Below are positions 1-8,166 of a DNA stretch of 64,000 nt, in pieces; position 1 is the stretch's first letter, and each line of letters starts with the position of its first letter. The stretch comes from Streptomyces sp. R41 (lineage in GTDB: Bacteria > Actinomycetota > Actinomycetes > Streptomycetales > Streptomycetaceae), in assembly GCF_041053055.1 (NCBI RefSeq), contig NZ_CP163443.1, positions 9,655,001 to 9,719,000 of the forward strand. The letters run 5' to 3'. The notes under the pieces are model-generated. The model was not told the origin of the DNA. It made no database searches and saw nothing but the letters and a program-made list of their open reading frames with translations. Made by a program: the position numbers and the translations under genes.

Positions 1-202
1 CGCTGCGGGCAACTGCTGCCACGTGCAGCCCGACGTGGCCACGAACACGATCGCCGCCAGCACCTCCCGGTCACCATGCCGACGTCGGCCACCGCCCTGA
101 GGTCGCGAAGGCGCCTCCGGCACCACCCGCTGGAACAGGTCCCACAACTCATCCGGCACCAGCCGCTCAACAATCCCCACCACCGCAGACTATCGAAGAC
201 AC
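1..202 (-). CDS. IS5-family transposase, N-terminal part, cut by window edge
   Basis: Read on the minus strand from a GTG at 202, about 67 codons run off the left edge. They hold VPDELWDLFQRVVPEAP, then RRHGDREVLAAIVF and CTWQQLP, which are hallmarks of the N-terminal domain of Streptomyces IS5-type DDE transposases. The catalytic domain lies outside the window, so intactness cannot be judged. Near-palindromic gagatgacgtctc at 207-219, just upstream of the start, may belong to the element's terminal region. Family assignment is by recognition of the motif; the start is the first plausible one. Confidence 0.7.
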
Positions 203-1366
203 TAAATGAGATGACGTCTCAAGAGGACCGAGGCTGCCGCGTGCGAGGGGCAGCCCAAGGGTGCGTCATATCACCGAGGGCATCCCACGTGTGCCGTCAC
301 CACGGAGCGATGCGCCGCGCCACCGAGCATGACAGCGTGATTTCACCTCCGTTGTCATCCGCACGCGGGCGATGCATTGCCGTTCGGGATACAAAGCATC
401 AGTGACCGCGAAGCACACCGATAGGCCCCGGGCGCTGACCCGGGAGAAGCTGCTCGCGCGGTCGGCGGCCAAGAGGCATTCGTCGTTGGGTCGGTGGCAC
501 GAAACCCCAGGCCAGACGCCAATCCGCGAAAGATTTCCCAGGGACTTGTCAGGGACTTCCACCTCTGTCCGAGGGACTTTTCAGGGATTTTCCGCCGCGT
601 AAGCGGGGAAGGCCCTGACAGCTCCGAACGATGCAAAGGAGCAGGTCAGGGCCCATTTCCTCAGAACTCGATGATGTTCACCGCAGCCCGTCCCGCGCCG
701 TCTCCTTGTACTTGACGCTCGTGTCGGCCCTATTTGGTCATGGTCGTGAGCTTCGAATTTGGCGTTGCACGCTCGACTTGCGTCACGGTGGGAGTTCTTC
801 AGGGACTCTATGGCGACAGGATCTACGCGGCATCCGACGGCACGTGACATGTCTGTGGGGTGGCGGGGGCGCTGGTTCGGGGTGAGGAAGCTGACTGGGG
901 GCGTTATGGCTCCGAGTCAGATGTTGGCAAGATGGCCTATCGCTCCGGATTCCGAACGGTCGGTGGGCGCGATGCCAGGTATCGTCCTGCACGCCCGGCG
1001 GGGTGGCCTGAGGCACCTTTCCAAGCGGAATCGTCGACGACGATGCTCTACGCTGCTCGGCGGTCGCTGCCATCACCTCATCGCTCGTGACGGCTTTCCC
1101 CTTCCCTCTGGAGTCACCTGATTACCTCACGTCAACCGGGTTCGTTGGTGAACAGAGTTTTGACATCCGTGGGTGCATTCGACCGCTTCGTTGGACTCTG
1201 TACGCGTGAACGCCCAGGTATCGAGTTCGCCTAGTTCGGCTGCAACGTTGGCTGCCCTGTTATCAGTTGAAGTCGGCCCGTGCAAAACGGGTGCCGTCAC
1301 CACACTGATCACTGCCCGAGTGTCCGTGCTCGGTCGCGTAATTGTGCGACTGTTGGAGGATGGCGT
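203..1366. other. Region without a recognisable gene
   Basis: None of the open frames in this 1.16-kb stretch has a convincing ribosome-binding site, actinobacterial codon pattern or recognisable domain. It contains a strong hairpin at 611-653, and the upstream region of the excisionase-like gene near its right end. It is probably degenerate DNA between mobile-element remnants. Confidence 0.5.
611..653. terminator. Strong hairpin, terminator-like
   Basis: Arms ggccctgacagctcc (611-625) and ggagcaggtcagggcc (638-653) pair almost perfectly around a 12-base loop. No T tract follows and no adjacent intact gene is served, so it may be the remains of a terminator or an element end. Confidence 0.4.
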
Positions 1367-1552
1367 ATGCCCACGCAATTCATGGACGTCAAGGAGACCG
1401 CGGAGTACCTGAACATGTCGGTGGCCTGGGTGTACAGGGAGGCTCCCAGCCTGGGGCTGGTCCCGTACAAGTTTGGGCGCGGCCGCAACGCGAAGATTCA
1501 GTTCAAGATCTCCGACGTTCAAGCGTGGCTGAAGCAACAGAAGTTGGGCTAG
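1367..1552 (+). CDS. Excisionase-like small HTH DNA-binding protein
   Basis: This 61-residue protein has the MerR/excisionase winged-helix pattern of the HTH_17 type: a short lead, then KETAEYLNMSVAWVYREA as the helix-turn-helix, and a wing ending in FKISDVQAWLKQQK. Such proteins assist excision by tyrosine integrases or act as small regulators of integrative elements. The ATG at 1367 is chosen because ttggagga lies 7 bases upstream; the open frame extends further but without a site. A tyrosine integrase sits 1.9 kb away on the other strand, so a functional pairing is possible but not shown. Downstream lies an IS5 relic. Confidence 0.7.
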   Translation: MPTQFMDVKETAEYLNMSVAWVYREAPSLGLVPYKFGRGRNAKIQFKISDVQAWLKQQKLG

Positions 1553-1642
1553 TGCAAGCTCGAGTAAGAGCTCGTAACACGATCTTGTTGAACGGCTCTG
1601 TTCGGCCGTGTCCGGTGTGACCAATCGACCGTTCGGGATGGT

Positions 1643-1876
1643 GTGACTACCCGGCCGTGGACGGTGGACGATGCCCTGTGGGCGCTGATCGCGCCGCTGC
1701 TGCCGCCCTGGTCCGAGAAGGCTCCTGGCCCGCGGCCGGTGCCGGGCCGGCTGTGTCTGCAGGGCATCTTGTACGTGCTGCGCAACGACATCGCCTGGCA
1801 ACTCCTCCCGCTGGAGCTGGAGCTGGAGCTGGAGCTGGGGTTCGGGCAGACCTGCTGGCGGCGGCTGGAGCGGTGG
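1643..1876 (+). pseudogene. IS5-family transposase relic (N-terminal domain only)
   Basis: Codons from 1643 encode WTVDDALWALIAPLLPPW, then GRLCLQGILYVLRNDIAWQL and CWRRLERW, the conserved N-terminal domain of a Streptomyces IS5-type transposase. Homology stops at about 1876, where the sequence runs into the terminator of the convergent infA gene; the DDE catalytic domain is absent. A run of CTGGAG hexamers inside the gene adds a Leu-Glu repeat not expected in the family. The fragment is different from the one at the left edge of the window. Confidence 0.75.
1811..1840 (+). repeat. CTGGAG hexanucleotide run inside IS5 relic
   Basis: Four consecutive ctggag units followed by ctgggg encode alternating Leu-Glu. 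Related transposases carry a single LELG at this point, so the run is probably replication slippage in a decaying gene. Confidence 0.8.
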
Positions 1877-1902
1877 CTGCCGCGGCCGTGCGAGCCATCA
1901 TC

Positions 1903-1939
1903 GGGCCCCCGGTCACGGAAACGCCGTGACCGGGGCCCC
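1903..1939 (-). terminator. Terminator of the GNAT-infA operon
   Basis: A 16-base arm at 1903-1918 pairs with 1924-1939 around a 5-base loop, with a single offset in the C/G run. It lies 34 bases past the infA stop codon on the minus strand, where an intrinsic terminator is expected. No clear U tract follows, as is common in Streptomyces. Confidence 0.65.
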
Positions 1940-1972
1940 AGGATCAGCTACCGGGGAAGGTGCCGACCGCCG

Positions 1973-2197
1973 CTAGTTCCGGTACCGGAACACGATCCGG
2001 CCGCGCGTCAGGTCGTACGGCGGGAGCTCCACCAGTACCCGGTCTTCCAGCATGATCTTGATGTAGTTCTTGCGGATCTTCCCGCTGATGTGCGCGAGCA
2101 CCTGGTGGCCGTTCTCGAGCTCCACGGTGAACATGGCGCTCCGCAGGCACTCGACGACCTTGCCCTCGACTTCGATGACGTTCTTGTTCTTCGTCAT
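1973..2197 (-). CDS. infA: Translation initiation factor IF-1, second-type paralogue
   Basis: This 74-residue protein is a complete S1/OB-fold IF-1: [36 protein letters not shown] and [14 protein letters not shown] are all present. IF-1 binds the 30S A site and helps IF-2 and IF-3 during initiation. It is not in the usual ribosomal-protein context (secY/adk/map/rpmJ); it is translationally coupled to a GNAT gene by an ATGA overlap at 2194-2197. Its sequence also differs from the housekeeping actinobacterial IF-1 as I know it (for example [17 protein letters not shown]). That makes it a likely accessory paralogue, perhaps used under antibiotic or stress conditions. The latter is inference. Confidence 0.93.
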   Translation of the reverse strand: MTKNKNVIEVEGKVVECLRSAMFTVELENGHQVLAHISGKIRKNYIKIMLEDRVLVELPPYDLTRGRIVFRYRN

Positions 2198-2985
2198 CGC
2201 ACCAGCTCCAGGTTGCTGCTCATCGGCCGGGCGCCGATGCCCTCGAACAGCGCCGAGGCTGCTTGGTTGGACTCGTGGACTTCGGTCCAGGCGCCGGCCA
2301 ACCCGGAGCGGTGCAGCGTCCCCAGCGCGTGGGCCAGCAGCGCCCGCGCGATGCCGCGGCGCTGCTCGCCGGCCCGGACCGCGACCAGCCCGACGCGCGG
2401 CCGGTTCACCGTCACCACCCGGATCAGACCCAGGTAGCGGTCCGGCGCCGCGGCCACCGCGTACTTCGACGGGTCGACGATGGTGTCGCCTTCGGGGCGG
2501 CGAATTACCTCCGCGGGCATCGACTGCCACCCGACGGTCGCCTCGACTTCGTCACGGATCGCGCGGTCCACCGCCCGCAGCAGACTCTCGTCCGCCTGAC
2601 CGGCGGGCACGATCGTCACGCCCGAAGGCGGCAGGACTGCTTCGAGCCCTGTGACCCGCGGGTCGGTCGGCACGACGTACTCCCACTCGCGGCGCCGGAT
2701 CGTGAAACCGGCCCGTCGCCAGCCGGCCGTCAGCTCGACGTCGGCTTCGTCGACCACCGTGTACAGCGGCGCTGGCAGTTCCGCCAGCATCGCCTCGGCG
2801 AGCCGGTCGAAGGTGGCGTCGTGCCAAGCGTCGATGCTGACGAACAAGCGTCCGTCGGGCCGGTGCGACGCATGCCCGCGGCCGACCACCAGGTCGTCAT
2901 CCAGTGCATGCCATTGCCTGTCCGCGACGCGCGTGATCATCACCGCGTTCTCGCTCAGGCCAGATGTGAAAGGCTTCGTGTTCAT
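2194..2985 (-). CDS. GNAT-family N-acetyltransferase
   Basis: This 263-residue protein has the GNAT fold in its C-terminal half. [20 protein letters not shown] carries the acetyl-CoA pyrophosphate-binding loop (Q-R-R-G-I-A), followed by [18 protein letters not shown], the usual terminal beta-alpha motif. The N-terminal ~120 residues form an extra domain of unknown role. The ATG at 2985 is chosen for AAGGAGA 6-12 bases upstream. Its stop overlaps the infA start (ATGA), so the two are co-translated. A leader ORF and alternative hairpins precede it, which suggests translational control. The substrate is unknown; aminoglycoside-type, ribosomal-protein or small-molecule acetylation are all possible. 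Confidence 0.85.
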   Translation of the reverse strand: MNTKPFTSGLSENAVMITRVADRQWHALDDDLVVGRGHASHRPDGRLFVSIDAWHDATFDRLAEAMLAELPAPLYTVVDEADVELTAGWRRAGFTIRRREWEYVVPTDPRVTGLEAVLPPSGVTIVPAGQADESLLRAVDRAIRDEVEATVGWQSMPAEVIRRPEGDTIVDPSKYAVAAAPDRYLGLIRVVTVNRPRVGLVAVRAGEQRRGIARALLAHALGTLHRSGLAGAWTEVHESNQAASALFEGIGARPMSSNLELVR

Positions 2986-2990
2986 CGGAG

Positions 2991-3026
2991 TCTCCTTCCA
3001 GGAGTGCCTCGATCTCAGGCGCTCCT
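2991..3026 (-). promoter_or_regulatory. Two mutually exclusive hairpins over the GNAT ribosome-binding site
   Basis: On the transcript, AGGAGCGCC (3026-3018) can pair with GGCACTCCT (3008-3000). Alternatively CTCCT (3004-3000) can pair with AGGAG (2996-2992), which is the Shine-Dalgarno sequence of the GNAT gene. Both structures use bases 3000-3004, so they exclude each other. Together with the upstream leader ORF this resembles a translational attenuator. The sequence pairing is visible; the regulation is inferred. Confidence 0.4.
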
Positions 3027-3040
3027 GGCGACACCGAACG

Positions 3041-3094
3041 TCAGCCGCCGGACCGTGACGGGTTGAGGAAGCACCCATGGGTAACTGTGTTCAC
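3041..3094 (-). CDS. Possible 17-residue leader peptide upstream of GNAT-infA
   Basis: A GTG at 3094 is preceded by ggaggtgag with good spacing and opens a 17-codon frame (MNTVTHGCFLNPSRSGG) that ends 55 bases before the GNAT start. The strong ribosome-binding site on such a short frame is typical of leader peptides controlling resistance or biosynthetic genes. No run of a single regulatory amino acid is present, so a stalling-type rather than amino-acid attenuation mechanism would be expected. It could be fortuitous. Confidence 0.4.
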   Translation of the reverse strand: MNTVTHGCFLNPSRSGG

Positions 3095-3168
3095 GGGGCT
3101 CACCTCCATACGACGACTTCACGGTCCACCACGAAAGTAGCAACGGGGCGCCGCCTCGCTCAAATCCT

Positions 3169-3180
3169 TTCCTATAGGAA
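3169..3180. promoter_or_regulatory. Palindrome upstream of the leader/GNAT/infA operon
   Basis: TTCCTATAGGAA is a perfect 12-bp palindrome 75 bases upstream of the leader start and 42 bases from the integrase terminator. It contains a TATAGG that could act as a -10 element on the minus strand. It is a candidate operator or promoter core. Confidence 0.35.
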
Positions 3181-3221
3181 CCTGTTGGGGATCTTCCGTT
3201 GAGATTGGGAGACCGTACCCA

Positions 3222-3253
3222 GGCCCCCGGTCCTTCTTGGACCGGGGGCCTTT
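3222..3253. terminator. Intrinsic terminator downstream of the integrase
   Basis: Perfect 12-bp arms ggcccccggtcc and ggaccgggggcc flank the loop ttctt, and TTT follows on the plus strand. The structure lies just past the integrase stop codon and shields it from the GNAT operon's promoter region. Confidence 0.8.
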
Positions 3254-3259
3254 GGCGCA

Positions 3260-4414
3260 TCAGGCAGCCAGCCCCACGTCCAGGATTTTGGCCGCCTTGC
3301 CGATCGAGCCTGGCATGAGGTGTCGGTAGATCTTGAACGTGATGTCGAGGCTCCTGTGTCCCATCCACTCAGCCACATCGGTGATCGGGATGCCGTTGGT
3401 GAGGCAGTTCGAGGCGAAGAAGTGCCGGAAGCTGTAGATGACCATCCTCTCGGGGATGTCCACATGTCCGGCCGTCTTGATCCTCCGCCACCGGATGTCG
3501 AGGCCGTAGTACGGGAAGGCCTTGCTGGGATCCTTCGGGTGGCGGAGAAGGTACCCGTCCACGGTGCCGTGTTTGTCCGCGTACCAGTCGATGGTGTCCT
3601 TGATTCGTGCCGGAAGGGGCACGTCACGGTACTCGCCGGCTTTGCGGTGCTTGAGCCGCGCATAGTCCCTGGTGGTCTGGTTCACCTGCTCGCTGATCCG
3701 GTAGACGTCGTCCGCCACGATGTTGTTGATGTTGACTGCCGCTGCCTCACCATTTCGCATCCCGCAGCCGCTCATGAGATCGGCGATCAGAAGGAACGTG
3801 TCGTCATCGGCCGCGCGTATCTCTCGAAGCTGTGTGACCGAGGGGATGACCGCACGTGTCGGGTCGTACTGAGGAGGCTTGACACCCTCCAGGGGGTTCT
3901 GATCGAAGATCCCCAGCCGGTGAGCATCGAGGAGGATCGCTTTGAGCTTGTCGTAGGTGTTGGACTGCGTGGCCAGGCCCACGCCGTTGCGCTCCATCGT
4001 CTGAATGAAGTCGTCCACAACCTTGTGGTCGAACGTATTCATCCGGCGGCTCTGGAAAGCCGGGAAGAGGTGGTGTTCGAGGAGCGAGTTGAGGTGCCTG
4101 ACGGACGCCGCGCCGAGATCCCGCTGGCCGGCCTTCCATTCAGCGGCGTACTCCCTGAACTGCATCCCCCCGTACTTGTGGATGCGATCGGCCCTGCTCT
4201 GATTCCTCGGAGCGGCCTTCTTCGCGTTGTAGACATCAGTCAGTCGCGTGATGGCCTTGTCCTGGGTGGCGAACCCGGACTCCTCGGTCTGCTTCCCGGC
4301 CGCGCTCCGGTACCGGATCTTGTACTCGTGGGGGCACTTGGACCACCGGGCCTGGGGATGCTCGCAGTCCTTGAAGAAGGTGCCCATGCCGCGGGCCAAG
4401 CTCTTGCTCGCCAT
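3260..4414 (-). CDS. Tyrosine-type site-specific integrase
   Basis: This 384-residue protein has the phage/ICE integrase layout: an N-terminal arm-binding zinc-like segment (CEHPQARWSKCPHEYKIRYR), a SAM-like core-binding domain at about 75-180, and a catalytic domain. The catalytic Arg is in GCGMRNGEAAAVNI, the basic LKHRKAGEYRDVPL follows, then box II SFRHFFASN, WMGHRSLDITFKIYRHL with the His and the nucleophilic Tyr. The usual first His of box II (HxxR) is a Tyr here, a variation found in some actinobacterial integrases. The ATG at 4414 is chosen for gaggag 10 bases upstream. A truncated pirin gene abuts it, possibly the integration scar; no att repeats were found. Confidence 0.9.
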   Translation of the reverse strand: MASKSLARGMGTFFKDCEHPQARWSKCPHEYKIRYRSAAGKQTEESGFATQDKAITRLTDVYNAKKAAPRNQSRADRIHKYGGMQFREYAAEWKAGQRDLGAASVRHLNSLLEHHLFPAFQSRRMNTFDHKVVDDFIQTMERNGVGLATQSNTYDKLKAILLDAHRLGIFDQNPLEGVKPPQYDPTRAVIPSVTQLREIRAADDDTFLLIADLMSGCGMRNGEAAAVNINNIVADDVYRISEQVNQTTRDYARLKHRKAGEYRDVPLPARIKDTIDWYADKHGTVDGYLLRHPKDPSKAFPYYGLDIRWRRIKTAGHVDIPERMVIYSFRHFFASNCLTNGIPITDVAEWMGHRSLDITFKIYRHLMPGSIGKAAKILDVGLAA

Positions 4415-4509
4415 GCTGTCTCGACTCCTCTGGAACCCATGCTGACGGTTTGCTGACCGCCGATGGTCCGAGACGTCTCTGACCTGCACGAAGCCGTGAA
4501 ACGTGTGAT

Positions 4510-4674
4510 ATGTGGTGGAACTTCATCGGCCGCACCCAGCAGGACATCGAGCAGGCCCGCCAGGACTGGATGACGGGCTCGCGCTTCGGAGAAGTGAAGG
4601 GGTACGACGGTGACCCACTGTCTGCTCCTGAACTCCCGCCTGTGCCGCTGAAGGCGCGGGGAAGGGTGCGTTGA
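4510..4674 (+). pseudogene. Pirin family relic, C-terminal end
   Basis: A 54-codon frame encodes MWWNFIGRTQQDIEQARQDW, then RFGEVKGYDG and APELPPVPLKARGR before a stop. This is the C-terminal end of pirin-family cupin proteins (Pirin_C), whose usual length is about 300 residues. The upstream part is missing and is replaced by the divergent integrase gene 95 bases away. Either integration or a later rearrangement truncated it. An unrelated intact pirin gene lies at 41480. Confidence 0.7.
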
Positions 4675-4884
4675 CCTGGGAAGAGCCGGGCTCCGGTCCG
4701 AGGAGTCCGGGAACTCTCCGCCTGTCCTGCAGCGACGATCTCCGGTGGCGCGGGCCCTCGGATGCGGCCGCACAGACACGTCCGAGGCCGTCCGCGTTTC
4801 CAGGGTGTGGGTAGCTTTGGCCGGACGGATGCTGACACCCGATGGTGAGTTCAGTTCTCCGACGGGTCGTCAAAACCATTGAGT

Positions 4885-5062
4885 TTGCGATGTGTTCGCC
4901 TGGCGATTCGGGTCCAAGCATCAGCAGGGTGCCCATGGCGGCCATGACTCCGGGCAGGATGTCGCGACGGCCGATCCAGCATCGCAGAGACCGCCACTGC
5001 TTCGGCTCGGCGATGCCGTGTTCCATCATGATCCGCCGCCGGGAAAGGCGGCGGGCGCTGTC
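4885..5062 (-). pseudogene. IS5-family transposase relic, C-terminal end
   Basis: The minus strand encodes ARRLSRRRIMMEHGIAEPKQ, then WRSLRCWIGRRDILP. This matches the C-terminal helix of IS5 (DDE_Tnp_4) transposases, where a conserved R-x-x-V-E-H carries the last catalytic Glu. No N-terminal part and no proper ends are visible. The flanking sequence from 4675 to 5395 shows no other gene that I can support. Confidence 0.5.
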
Positions 5063-5395
5063 CTAGTAGTTCCTCTCGCCAGGCCCCGCGTCCTTGGCGG
5101 GTTTCCTCGGTGGGGCGCTGACTTGGTGGGGGAGTCGCGGGCCAGCCCGGTACAGCTGGAGTGCTCTTCGATGCCCTCGGCCCGGACCTGGGTGACGTCG
5201 GGATCCGTCCAGGGCGCACCGCACCGAGCCACAGCCTCGGCCCTGCCCGTCGCTGATCACCGCTGGAAGCGCAGCACGACGACTGTCACCGTTACCCGGT
5301 CACCGATTACCAGATCATGGTTCGGTCCGGCACCAGCCGTACGTTCCCGGTCACGACCCCGATGCTCGCGCAGTGCGTCTTCCTGCGGCGGGGCG

Positions 5396-6004
5396 TCAGC
5401 GCAGTGCAGCCTCGCCCGCGTGGACGGCACGCATGGCGCGCTCGACAGTCTCCTGGTTTTCGCCGACCGGAGCCACGTAGTCGATGACGTCGCGCGCGGC
5501 GTCCTCCCCCAGCATTCGGGTGATCACCCACGCGGCGAGATACTGGGACGCCAGGCAACCGCCCGCCGTGGCGATGTTCCCCTCGGCGTGGATCGGCGCG
5601 TCCAGCACGGTGACGTCGCAGGCTTCGACGAAGGGCCGGCTCTTCATGTCCGTGCACGCCGGCATGCCATCCAGCAACCCGAGCCGGGCGAGCACCAGCG
5701 CGCCGGAGCACTGCGCCCCGATCAGCTGTCGCGAGGGGTCGAGCCGCAGCCTGGAGATCAGCCGGTCGTCGGCGACCACGTCTCGCGCCTTCACCCCGCT
5801 ACCGATCAGCACGACGTCGGCTTCGGTCACGAACTCCATCGGGCGCTGCCCGGTCACCTCGACGCCGTTCATCGACGTGACCACCGGCGTCGGCGTCGTA
5901 ATGAAGGCTTCCAAGCCGTCCTTACGGCACCGGTTGATCAGCCCGGAAGCGATGAAGCTGTCGAGCTCGTTGAACCCGTCGAAGGTGACCACGGCTACCT
6001 GCAT
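5396..6004 (-). CDS. DJ-1/PfpI family protein (GATase1-like)
   Basis: This 202-residue protein begins with MQVAVVTFDGFNELDSF and has the nucleophile elbow GAQCSGALVLARLG, where the Cys is the conserved DJ-1/PfpI cysteine. Later AEGNIATAGGCLASQY holds the family's second conserved region. Such proteins act as amidases, glyoxalase-like enzymes or ligand-binding transcription factors; no DNA-binding domain is attached here, so a stand-alone enzyme or stress protein is likely. The ATG at 6004 is chosen over the GTG three bases upstream because gaaggag lies at the proper distance. It stands alone between relics. Confidence 0.85.
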   Translation of the reverse strand: MQVAVVTFDGFNELDSFIASGLINRCRKDGLEAFITTPTPVVTSMNGVEVTGQRPMEFVTEADVVLIGSGVKARDVVADDRLISRLRLDPSRQLIGAQCSGALVLARLGLLDGMPACTDMKSRPFVEACDVTVLDAPIHAEGNIATAGGCLASQYLAAWVITRMLGEDAARDVIDYVAPVGENQETVERAMRAVHAGEAALR

Positions 6005-6137
6005 CACAACTCCTTCAAGTACGACATCAGATCCCGAGCCTCCCTGGTGCGCGGTTCCGGGTCGAGAGCCAATCAGCGGCTGGTGGCATGCCTACCGCCG
6101 CTCTGCGTTTCACAGTTTTGCGCCTGACTACCGTACG

Positions 6138-6202
6138 CCGACCTGCCGACCTGCCGACCTGCCGACCTGCCGACCTGCCGACCTGCCGACCTGCCGACCT
6201 GC
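6138..6202. repeat. Eight-copy 8-bp tandem repeat
   Basis: The unit ccgacctg is repeated about eight times without error, just upstream of the DJ-1/PfpI gene's promoter region (134 bases from its ATG). The unit length is not a multiple of three and no gene covers it, so copy-number change would not be constrained by coding. It could be a hypervariable locus. Confidence 0.95.
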
Positions 6203-6606
6203 GAGCATGCCGACCAGGAGGGTCGAGCCGCCCTCCCTCACCGCAGCCGCGCCGGAGTCCGAGGCGCCGTCCCGGCTGCACCCCGGCGCACTCGCCGCGC
6301 CTCTGGAACCTTGGGAGAGCCGACGTACTGGAACAAGTCAATTCAGTGGTGCGAGCTCCTGCGCCGGCCCGGCACCTCCAGGGCTCTGGTCACCGGCGTG
6401 GGCGAGGGCAGACTCGCGTTCGCGCTGGCACGGCAGCCGATCAGTGATCCCGCGTTGGACGTGCTGCCCGTCATGTCGGAACGGCTGGGCGCGGTGGTGC
6501 CGGCCGATCGGTTGGCCGAGCGGGACTCCGTGGCACCTGGACGACCTGGCCGACCTCTGTTTCGTCGTCGCACCCCAGGAAATCAGATCCGCTTATTTCG
6601 ACCAGC

Positions 6607-7016
6607 TTGACCGGTAAATGTTCCGCCGCGCTGAGCGAGCTGCTCGACGCCGAGTTCCGCTTGCGGCCCTTCGTCCACTGGAAGGACGCACTGGCCCAGC
6701 AACGCATCACCTACAGCCTCATTCAGACACCGGAGGAGGCCGCGCAGGACCCCCAGCTACGCGTGAACGACAGCGTCGTACCGCTGGAAGGAGTCAGCGG
6801 GCTTGAGTGCATCATCAGCGGCCCGGTCAACCCCCGAAGGGTGCCGAAGGTGCCGGAGAAGCGAGCGCCTGACCTGGGCGAACACAACGACGAGATCCTC
6901 GCCGAGCTCGGATTCGGCCCGCCGAGGTTGCCAAGCTCCGCGCCCAGGGAGCGATCCCCGGCACGACGGAAGCGAAGACGGCGCACCCTGACATCCCGTG
7001 CTTTCACGGCACTTGA
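6607..7016 (+). pseudogene. CaiB/BaiF CoA-transferase relic, C-terminal part with frameshift
   Basis: From about 6615 the frame reads SELLDAEFRLRPFVHWKDAL, then YSLIQTPEEAAQDPQLR, VPLEG and VPEKRAPDLGEHNDEILAEL, the C-terminal domain of family III (formyl-CoA-type) CoA-transferases. At about 6917 one base is missing from a C run; in the next frame the family's end continues as PAEVAKLRAQGAIPGTTEAK and stops at 7016. The N-terminal two thirds of the gene are absent: 6320-6606 is open in several frames but not recognisable as this family. The intact CoA-transferase at 36393 is a different subfamily. Confidence 0.75.
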
Positions 7017-7282
7017 CGCCTGCCGAGACCAGGGTGTCGGTGATCCGGTGGATGTGAGCGGCGGCGGCGACCTCGCGGGCGGCCCCGTCCAAAGCGGGCA
7101 CGGCGGGCGAGGGTCAGATCAGGCGGCCGGAAGGGGCCAGCGATCGCCCGCACCTATGTGCCGTGTCTCTTGCGTCTGCCGCAGCAGCACGGATGGTCGG
7201 GGGCGATCCCAGGGCTGTGGAGCCCGACAAGGCTGCGGAGACTCCGCTGCAGCACAACCCGGATCGCCTACGTCCTGACGGC

Positions 7283-8110
7283 TCACAGCTCCCCGACCGC
7301 TGCACCGAAGTCGAGCTCGGTGCGGGAGCGCTCCTGCATTCCGCGCTGCATGAGAGCGCCCATCCGGGCGGTGCTCGATGCGTCGCGCGCCAGGATCTGG
7401 AAGAAGCCCGCGTCGACCTGGACGTCCTCCTTCGCCGGGAGGCCGGCCGCGTTGATCCGGCGCTTGGCGAGCCGTACGGCCGCCTCAGGGAATCCGGCGA
7501 TGCGCTCGGCGAGACGCTCGACGTAGGGAACCAACTCCTGGTCCGGCAGAGCCTTGTTGACCATGCCGATGCGTTCGGCCTCGCGTGCGTCGAGGTCCTC
7601 GGCACCGAGGATCACCTGCATGGCCTGGCCGCGTCCGGCCAGCCGTACGAGCTGCTGGACCGCCCCCGCGCCTGGGAAAGTGCCCAAACCCACTTCGGGC
7701 TGGCCGATCACCGCACGCTCGACGGAGGCGAACCGCATGTCGCAGGCATAGAGGAACTCTCCGCCCGCGGCGCGCGCCCGGCCCTCGAGGACCGCGATCG
7801 TGACGGGTCGTGCCTCGCTGAGCCGGCGGTACAGCGCACCGAGGCTCACGTCGTCCGGCCCGCCGGACGTTGCCGCCGTCGCCGTGTACTCGGCGATCCG
7901 CTCGACGTCCACGTGCGGGATGAAGAAGTCGGGGTCCGCACTGCGGAAGACGACAACCCGCGTGCTGTCGTCGGAGTCAGTCGTGTCGAGCAGTGCGATC
8001 AGGTCTGCGACGAACCGCTCGTCGATCAGGTTGATCGGGGGGTTGTCGATCGTGGCCCACAGGACCCCGTTGCGCAGTTCCGTTCGGATCGTCTCGTGCT
8101 TCTCGGACAT
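7283..8110 (-). CDS. Enoyl-CoA hydratase/isomerase family protein
   Basis: This 275-residue crotonase-fold protein starts with a beta strand and the NPPINLIDERFV motif. AVLEGRARAAGGEFLYACDM forms the oxyanion-hole region, and IGQPEVGLGTFPGAGAVQQLVRLAGRG carries the second active-site strand. The usual catalytic Glu after the second oxyanion segment appears to be the E of QPEVGLG, so a hydratase or a related crotonase reaction is plausible. The ATG at 8110 is used because ggaggag lies 9 bases upstream; the longer frame adds 9 residues without a site. It is monocistronic, and its 3' neighbour is intergenic DNA. Confidence 0.88.
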   Translation of the reverse strand: MSEKHETIRTELRNGVLWATIDNPPINLIDERFVADLIALLDTTDSDDSTRVVVFRSADPDFFIPHVDVERIAEYTATAATSGGPDDVSLGALYRRLSEARPVTIAVLEGRARAAGGEFLYACDMRFASVERAVIGQPEVGLGTFPGAGAVQQLVRLAGRGQAMQVILGAEDLDAREAERIGMVNKALPDQELVPYVERLAERIAGFPEAAVRLAKRRINAAGLPAKEDVQVDAGFFQILARDASSTARMGALMQRGMQERSRTELDFGAAVGEL

Positions 8111-8166
8111 CGGCTTCAGCTCCTCCGCCAATTCCACTTGCTTTTTGCAAGCGCTACGATCACCTT

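Noticed and set aside
1280..4414. A complete integrative element bounded by excisionase and integrase
   Set aside because: The two genes are on opposite strands and separated by an IS relic and the GNAT-infA operon, and no direct-repeat att sites or replication/transfer genes were found.
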